A program made the position numbers and the translations under genes. Shown here in pieces: positions 58,564 through 64,000 of a stretch of 64,000 nt of DNA. Position 1 is the first letter of the stretch. Each line of letters starts with the position of its first letter. This stretch comes from Priestia iocasae (GTDB lineage: Bacteria > Bacillota > Bacilli > Bacillales > Bacillaceae_H): NCBI RefSeq assembly GCF_016909075.1, contig NZ_JAFBFC010000001.1:496001-560000 (forward strand), written 5' to 3'. The notes beneath the pieces are model-generated. The model had not been told where the DNA came from. It ran no database searches and saw only the letters and a list, made by a program, of their open reading frames with translations.

Positions 58564-59667
58564 ATGAAAGTAAAGGAACAGCTATTAAAGTTGAGTCCAT
58601 ACAAACCAGGAAAGCCAATTGAAGAAGTAAAGCGAGAATATAAGTTAGAGTCTGTTATTAAATTAGCATCAAATGAAAATCCATACGGTTGCTCGCCGCT
58701 GGCAAAGCAGGCCATTGCAGCAGAATTAGATAACCTTGCACTTTATCCAGATGGTTATTCGGCTCAATTACGCGAGGAGTTGGCTAATCATGTTGGGGTA
58801 GAAAAGGATCAACTCATTTTTGGAAATGGATCTGATGAGATTGTTCAAATTATTTGTCGTGCACTGCTATCTTCTGATACAAATACAGTCATGGCTACAC
58901 CAACCTTCCCACAATACCGTCATAATGCGGTAATTGAAGGTGCGGAAATTCGTGAAGTACCTCTTATAAATGGAAATCATGATCTAACAGAAATGTTGAA
59001 TGTAATAGATAACAAAACAACTGTTGTATGGGTTTGTAGTCCAAATAATCCAACAGGAACGTACGTAGAAAAAGAAGAGCTCTTAACATTCTTACGTGCT
59101 GTACCCAAACATGTATTGATTGTATTAGATGAAGCTTATTATGAATATGTAACGGCAGAGGATTTTCCAGAAACGGTCCCACTTTTAAAAGAGTTTGAGA
59201 ACTTAATCATTTTACGAACGTTTTCAAAGGCATATGGACTTGCAGCGTTACGTATCGGCTACGGTATTGCTTCGGAGGCTCTTTTACAGAAGATTGAGCC
59301 AGCTCGTGAGCCGTTTAATACAAGTCGATTAGCTCAAGTGGCTGCCCTAGCTTCTTTACAAGATGAAGCATTCATTAAGGAGTGTAAAGAGCAAAATCAA
59401 GAAGGCTTAAAGCAATATTATACGTTTTGTTCAGAAAACGATTTGCATTGTTACCCATCAGAAGCAAACTTTGTTCTTATTGACTTTAAACGTCAAGGTG
59501 ATGAAGTGTTTCAGTATTTGTTAGAAAGAGGAATTATTGTTCGTTCAGGAAATGCGTTAGGATTTCCAACTTCTGTGCGCATCACAGTTGGCTCTAAAGA
59601 GCAAAACGAACAAATTATTCAGCATCTACAACAATATGTAAATGAGGTAAAAACAAACTCATTATAA
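58564..59667 (+). CDS. hisC: Histidinol-phosphate/aromatic aminotransferase
   Basis: A 367-residue PLP aminotransferase used in histidine synthesis and in the last step to tyrosine and phenylalanine, which explains its place here. Signatures are LASNENPYG, the PLP lysine in [16 protein letters not shown], and [13 protein letters not shown] 58564 follows TGAGGTGT; the upstream extension is rejected. It is cotranscribed with trpA. Confidence 0.94.
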   Translation: MKVKEQLLKLSPYKPGKPIEEVKREYKLESVIKLASNENPYGCSPLAKQAIAAELDNLALYPDGYSAQLREELANHVGVEKDQLIFGNGSDEIVQIICRALLSSDTNTVMATPTFPQYRHNAVIEGAEIREVPLINGNHDLTEMLNVIDNKTTVVWVCSPNNPTGTYVEKEELLTFLRAVPKHVLIVLDEAYYEYVTAEDFPETVPLLKEFENLIILRTFSKAYGLAALRIGYGIASEALLQKIEPAREPFNTSRLAQVAALASLQDEAFIKECKEQNQEGLKQYYTFCSENDLHCYPSEANFVLIDFKRQGDEVFQYLLERGIIVRSGNALGFPTSVRITVGSKEQNEQIIQHLQQYVNEVKTNSL

Positions 59668-59678
59668 TGACGTAACAA

Positions 59679-59768
59679 AAGAGGTTGATCCAGTAAAAAA
59701 GAGTGTGTGTATCTAATAACGTGTGATTTGTTATGACGATAGACAACCTCTTATACGGACAACCTCTT
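59679..59768 (+). repeat. One left arm and two identical right arms between hisC and tyrA
   Basis: AAGAGGTTG (59679-59687) can pair with either copy of the directly repeated ACAACCTCTT (59743-59752 and 59759-59768). The two hairpins would compete. No T run follows, so it is not a standard terminator. Confidence 0.55.
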
Positions 59769-59851
59769 CCTATATACTAAACAATGCAACTTGATGTAAG
59801 TAATTAATGAGTTGACAGAAGCTGCATAGTAAGAAAATAGAGGTGGATCTC

Positions 59852-60955
59852 GTGGAGAAACGTGTATTGATTATTGGTCTTGGATTAATTGGTGGGTCAC
59901 TGGCTTTAAATATTAAAAATACATATACAGAGGCAACGCTTGTTGGTTACGATATTAATAACCAACAGCTTCAATTAGCTAATACGCTAACAGTCATTGA
60001 TGAAATAGCTCCTTCTTTACAGGAGGGTGCAGAGCAAGCCGACTTTATTTTTATTGCTGTACCTGTTGCACAAGCAGAGCAAATTATTGAACAGCTAGCG
60101 ACATACTCTTTAAAGTCAGATGTCATCATTACAGATGTTGGTAGTACGAAAGAGCAAATTATCAAAAAAGCAGAACTTTTAACGAATAAAGGATGGCAGT
60201 TTATCGGTGGTCATCCGATGGCAGGCTCTCATAAAAGTGGTGTCACAGCAGCGCGGGGACATCTATTTGAGAATGCGATGTATGTGTTAACACCGACAGA
60301 AACGGTTACAGATGAAGCGTTAAAACAATTAAAACTTTTGTTAGAAGGAACAAAAGCTAACCTTATTGTCTTATCACCTAAAGAGCATGATAAATTAGTT
60401 GGTGTTATTAGTCATTTTCCTCACATTATTGCAGCAAGCCTTGTACATCAGGCAGAGCATTATCAAGAAGAAAATGAACTAGTAAAGCAACTAGCTGCAG
60501 GTGGCTTCCGTGATATCACTCGAATTGCCTCAAGTAGTCCTACAATGTGGCGAGACATTTTGCTTCATAATCACGATTCTTTATTACATATGTTTGAGCA
60601 TTGGTTTAAAGAGATGGAGCATGTTCGAGAAATGATAAAGCAGAAAGATGCAAGTAAGATTTATGATTATTTTGTAAAAGCGAAGCAATTCCGCGATCAA
60701 CTTCCTGTTCGAGCAAAAGGAGCGATTCCTTCTTTTTACGACTTGTATGTAGATGTTCCTGACTACCCTGGTATCATATCCGAAGTAACAGGATATTTAG
60801 CTGAAGAAGAAATTAGCATTACAAACATCCGTATCTTAGAAACACGTGAAGATATTTATGGTGTCTTGCGATTAAGCCTTCAAACAGAAGAAGATCGAAA
60901 AAAAGCAAAGGATTGTTTAGAAAACCATTCATATGCAACATTTATTGCCGATTAA
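59852..60955 (+). CDS. tyrA: Prephenate dehydrogenase
   Basis: A 367-residue enzyme oxidising prephenate to 4-hydroxyphenylpyruvate. The NAD motif is IIGLGLIGGSLAL (about 7-19), then GGHPMAGSHKSG with the catalytic His region. A C-terminal ACT domain (VDVPDYPGIISEVTGYLAEE, about residues 300-367) should give tyrosine feedback. The start is GTG 59852; the GTG at 59843 is part of the AGAGGTGG ribosome site. Confidence 0.93.
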   Translation: MEKRVLIIGLGLIGGSLALNIKNTYTEATLVGYDINNQQLQLANTLTVIDEIAPSLQEGAEQADFIFIAVPVAQAEQIIEQLATYSLKSDVIITDVGSTKEQIIKKAELLTNKGWQFIGGHPMAGSHKSGVTAARGHLFENAMYVLTPTETVTDEALKQLKLLLEGTKANLIVLSPKEHDKLVGVISHFPHIIAASLVHQAEHYQEENELVKQLAAGGFRDITRIASSSPTMWRDILLHNHDSLLHMFEHWFKEMEHVREMIKQKDASKIYDYFVKAKQFRDQLPVRAKGAIPSFYDLYVDVPDYPGIISEVTGYLAEEEISITNIRILETREDIYGVLRLSLQTEEDRKKAKDCLENHSYATFIAD

Positions 60956-61019
60956 TTCTTGTTTTGTAGTTTCTTTTCTAAAAGGTAGATGATAGAAAAG
61001 CAAGGAAGGAGAATAAAAC

Positions 61020-62309
61020 TTGAGTCAGAAAGAGTTATATACACGTATTAGCAGTTTAAACGGAGAAGTATGTGTGCCAGGTGATAAGTCGATTTCTCAT
61101 CGAGCAGTGATGTTTGGCTCGATTGCACAAGGTAAAACGAAAGTTCATCATTTTTTACCTGGAGAAGATTGTTTGAGCACTATTTCTTGCTTTAAACAAA
61201 TGGGAGTCTCAATTAAACGTCAGGATGATTATGTAGAAATCGAAGGTAATGGATTTAGTGGTTTAATAGAACCTACTGAAGTTCTTGATGTGGGGAATTC
61301 TGGCACGACAACACGATTGATGCTTGGTATTTTGGCTGGTGTTCCATTTCATACGTCATTAATTGGAGATGAATCGATTGCGAAAAGGCCAATGGGAAGA
61401 GTAACGGTACCCCTTCAATCAATGGGTGCAAAAATTGATGGAAGAGAGTCTGGGCAGTTTACACCGTTGTCAATTAGAGGGGGTGCTTTACGTTCTATTC
61501 GTTACGAATCCCCTGTGGCTAGTGCACAAGTGAAGTCATCCATTTTATTAGCAGGCCTAAATGCTGAAGGAACAACGAGCGTCACAGAGCCTCATAAGTC
61601 AAGAGATCATACAGAGAGAATGTTAGGAGCATTTGGTGTACAAGTACACGTTGAAGATAAGACCGTTTCAATTGCAGGTGGCCAATCTTTAAAAGGAACA
61701 GAGATTTATGTACCAGGTGACATTTCCTCAGCAGCCTTTTTCTTAGTCGCAGGTGCAATTGTTCCAGATAGTTGTATTACGTTACGCAATGTAGGATTAA
61801 ACCCTACACGTACAGGTATTATTGATGTGCTTCGTCAAATGAATGCAACCGTTGAAATTAAAAATGAGCGAGTGGTAAATGGTGAGCCAGTGGGTGATCT
61901 CATTGTGCAAACATCAGATTTAAAAGGAATTGAAATAGGAGGAGACCTAATTCCCCGATTAATTGATGAGATTCCTATTATTGCTTTGCTCGCTACACAA
62001 GCCAATGGAAAGACAGTTATTAAAGATGCAGAAGAATTAAAGGTAAAAGAAACGAATCGAATTGATACTGTAGCATCCGAACTAAAAAAGCTTGGAGCAA
62101 ACATTATTACAACGGACGACGGAATGATTATTGAAGGAAAAGTAACACTTACCGGTGCAACAGTTGATAGTCACGGTGATCATCGAATTGGGATGATGTT
62201 AGCAATTGCTGCTTGTATTGCAACAAGTCGTACGCTTCTTGAAAGAGCGGATGCAATTAACGTGTCGTATCCTACATTTTTCACTGATTTAGAAAGTCTG
62301 TTAAACTAA
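61020..62309 (+). CDS. aroA: 3-Phosphoshikimate 1-carboxyvinyltransferase (EPSP synthase)
   Basis: A 429-residue enzyme (aroE in B. subtilis nomenclature) that forms EPSP from shikimate 3-phosphate and phosphoenolpyruvate. Motifs are [11 protein letters not shown] (about 19-29), [33 protein letters not shown] and [12 protein letters not shown]. The motif [10 protein letters not shown] is also seen. The start is TTG after AAGGAGA. Last gene of the supraoperon, with a terminator. Confidence 0.95.
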   Translation: MSQKELYTRISSLNGEVCVPGDKSISHRAVMFGSIAQGKTKVHHFLPGEDCLSTISCFKQMGVSIKRQDDYVEIEGNGFSGLIEPTEVLDVGNSGTTTRLMLGILAGVPFHTSLIGDESIAKRPMGRVTVPLQSMGAKIDGRESGQFTPLSIRGGALRSIRYESPVASAQVKSSILLAGLNAEGTTSVTEPHKSRDHTERMLGAFGVQVHVEDKTVSIAGGQSLKGTEIYVPGDISSAAFFLVAGAIVPDSCITLRNVGLNPTRTGIIDVLRQMNATVEIKNERVVNGEPVGDLIVQTSDLKGIEIGGDLIPRLIDEIPIIALLATQANGKTVIKDAEELKVKETNRIDTVASELKKLGANIITTDDGMIIEGKVTLTGATVDSHGDHRIGMMLAIAACIATSRTLLERADAINVSYPTFFTDLESLLN

Positions 62310-62314
62310 AAAAT

Positions 62315-62370
62315 GACTCGTTACAGCAAATCTCAACAAGGAGCATATGCTGTAACGAGTCTATTCTTTT
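62315..62370 (+). terminator. Terminator of the aromatic supraoperon
   Basis: GACTCGTTACAGC (62315-62327) pairs perfectly with GCTGTAACGAGTC (62349-62361), followed by TATTCTTTT. Confidence 0.85.
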
Positions 62371-62543
62371 AGATGTAACGTTGTGTAAACCGTTTTGTTG
62401 AACTCAAGCAAAATCTCCTTTATGATAGGTGTATCTTATCTTTAACGATATGTATAAATGAAATAATGATGAACGTATAGGATAACGAGAGTATACAGAC
62501 GTATAAAATAGGTTTGAATGGATATAAAGGAGAACATGCTAAG

Positions 62544-63800
62544 ATGAAAGAATTGGAACAAGCGATACGCCATGTTGAAAACGATGAAGTAGAAAAAGGA
62601 CTTGCGCTGTTAAAACAAGCACTTCAAAAAGCTTCTCATGACGAAAAGTTTTTAATTGCCGAGCAACTTTTCACATGGGGTTTATTAGAAGATGCGATGG
62701 ACATTATTGATGAATTATTGTTTCTTTATCCCGATGAAGGGCAGCTTTATATGTTAAAAGCAGAAATTCTTATTGATCTCGAGCGAGAAGAAGAAGCCAT
62801 TGAAATGTTAGATGAAGTTAATCAAAATGACCCAATTTATGTACAGTCGCTATTACTTATTGCTGATTTATATCAAATGCAAGGGTTAAGCGAAGTAAGT
62901 GAAAGTAAATTATTAGAGGCGAAGAAGCTGTTGCCTGATGAATTAGTCATTGACTTTGGGTTAGCTGAGTTTTATAACAGCCAAGGGACATTTCATAAAG
63001 CAATTCCTTACTATGAGTTATTATTAAAAAAAGAAAAAGACATGAACGGTATTGACTTAAGACAACGCTTAGCTGAGTGCTTGAGTGGCGTAGGGAAATT
63101 TGAAGAAGCATTACCCTATTTTGATCAAGCATTAAAAGATAAATTAGAAATTAATACATTGTTTGAATATGCAATCGCAGCTTATCAAGCAAGTCATTAT
63201 CAAACGGCGATTGATACGTTCAAACAGCTAAAAGAACTTGACCCTCAATATCATTCTTTATATTTATATTTAGCAAAAGCGTATGAACATGAAGAGATGC
63301 TTGCTGAAGCGTATGAAGCGATAAAAGAAGGGATTGCTCAAGATGAATTTCAAAAAGAGCTTTATTTCTACAAAGGGAAACTAGCATTAAAACAAGGGAA
63401 CGAGGAAGAAGCAGAAGAAGGATTTAAAGAAGCTATTGCTCTAGATCCAGGGTATGTAGAAGCTATTTTGACGCTTTCAAAATTGTATATGAGTCAAGAG
63501 CGCTATGAAGATGTAATCGAAAATATTACACTAGCAACACAATACAATGAGTATGACCCTCATTTTGAATGGGATTTGGCAAAAGCTTATCAAGAGACAG
63601 AGCAGTATAAAGAGGCATTAAAACACTATGAGACAGCATATACTGTTTTTAAAGAAGAATATGCATTTTTGGAAGAGTACGGTTATTTCTTATTAGAGGA
63701 GGGAGAGCGACAAAAAGCAAAAGAAATCTTTACAAAGTTGCTAAGTCTAGATCCAACCTCAATTGAAATACAAGACATATTATTTCAATTAGAGGAATAA
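62544..63800 (+). CDS. ypiA: YpiA, tetratricopeptide repeat protein
   Basis: A 418-residue soluble protein composed of about ten TPR units, for example LFLYPDEGQLYMLKAEILID, YYELLLKKEKD and AEEGFKEAIALDPGYVEAIL. It is very acidic and should act as a protein-binding scaffold; no partner is known to me. ATG 62544 is about 10 bases after AAAGGAG; an upstream TTG frame extension is rejected. Position after aroA matches B. subtilis ypiA. Confidence 0.88.
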   Translation: MKELEQAIRHVENDEVEKGLALLKQALQKASHDEKFLIAEQLFTWGLLEDAMDIIDELLFLYPDEGQLYMLKAEILIDLEREEEAIEMLDEVNQNDPIYVQSLLLIADLYQMQGLSEVSESKLLEAKKLLPDELVIDFGLAEFYNSQGTFHKAIPYYELLLKKEKDMNGIDLRQRLAECLSGVGKFEEALPYFDQALKDKLEINTLFEYAIAAYQASHYQTAIDTFKQLKELDPQYHSLYLYLAKAYEHEEMLAEAYEAIKEGIAQDEFQKELYFYKGKLALKQGNEEEAEEGFKEAIALDPGYVEAILTLSKLYMSQERYEDVIENITLATQYNEYDPHFEWDLAKAYQETEQYKEALKHYETAYTVFKEEYAFLEEYGYFLLEEGERQKAKEIFTKLLSLDPTSIEIQDILFQLEE

Positions 63801-63871
63801 TAATCGTTCAAAGGATTTTTGAAAGTCAATGTTGAATATGTATGTCAAAAGGGTGCTTGAAAAAAGTTTAA

Positions 63872-64000
<129 letters not shown>

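Overview
The window is a contiguous piece of a low-GC, endospore-forming Bacillota chromosome, almost certainly a Bacillaceae member (Bacillus or Priestia-like). The basis is the AT-rich sequence, strong AGGAGG-type ribosome binding sites, sporulation and germination genes (dacB-spmA-spmB, sleB-ypeB, spoIVA, a YjcZ-type peptide), and a gene order that follows the Bacillus subtilis ppiB-to-ypiB region almost gene for gene. I cannot name the species from sequence alone. I saw no rRNA, tRNA, CRISPR array, prophage or insertion sequence.

Layout. 0-4.3 kb: ppiB, an isolated ribT, ypuF and a tiny spore-type peptide on the minus strand, then scpA-scpB and ypuI. 4.5-16.6 kb: the sporulation operon dacB-spmA-spmB, rluB, the cytochrome c biogenesis and redox-sensing set resABCDE, the ECF sigma pair sigX-rsiX, and an M23/LysM wall hydrolase. 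16.6-26.8 kb: an FMN riboswitch with the riboflavin transporter ribU, ferredoxin, ypbB-recS-ypbD-ypbE-ypbF, a small unknown membrane gene behind an unusual hairpin, ypbG, a MerR/cobalamin-domain regulator, mecB and gudB. 27-36.8 kb: ypdA, ansA (minus), prsW, sleB-ypeB, ypfB, cmk-plsC-ypfD-fni. 36.8-43.4 kb: ypzI, yphA, a structured leader, der-gpsA, yphE, yphF and spoIVA. 43.7-49.5 kb: hbs, folE-mtrB, hepS-menG-hepT, ndk and cheR. 49.7-62.3 kb: the aromatic amino acid supraoperon aroC-aroB-aroH-trpEDCFBA-hisC-tyrA-aroA. The window ends in ypiA and the start of ypiB.

How the genes work together. mtrB (TRAP) lies 7.6 kb upstream of a trp leader carrying (G/U)AG repeats, an antiterminator and a terminator, so regulator and target are both visible. 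The FMN riboswitch has a P1 stem, an antiterminator and a terminator that can be drawn explicitly. sigX has a match to its own ECF promoter. Sigma-E-like promoters precede dacB and spoIVA, a sigma-K-like one precedes the YjcZ-type gene, and a sigma-D promoter precedes cheR.

Parts not explained by the usual Bacillus map are: a leader upstream of der with two mutually exclusive structures, sitting where B. subtilis has yphB; a 16-bp perfect hairpin that buries the ribosome binding site of an unknown membrane gene at 22.2 kb; and a CarH/LitR-like B12-domain regulator between ypbG and mecB. All gene functions are inferred from recognisable motifs and synteny; no database search was run.
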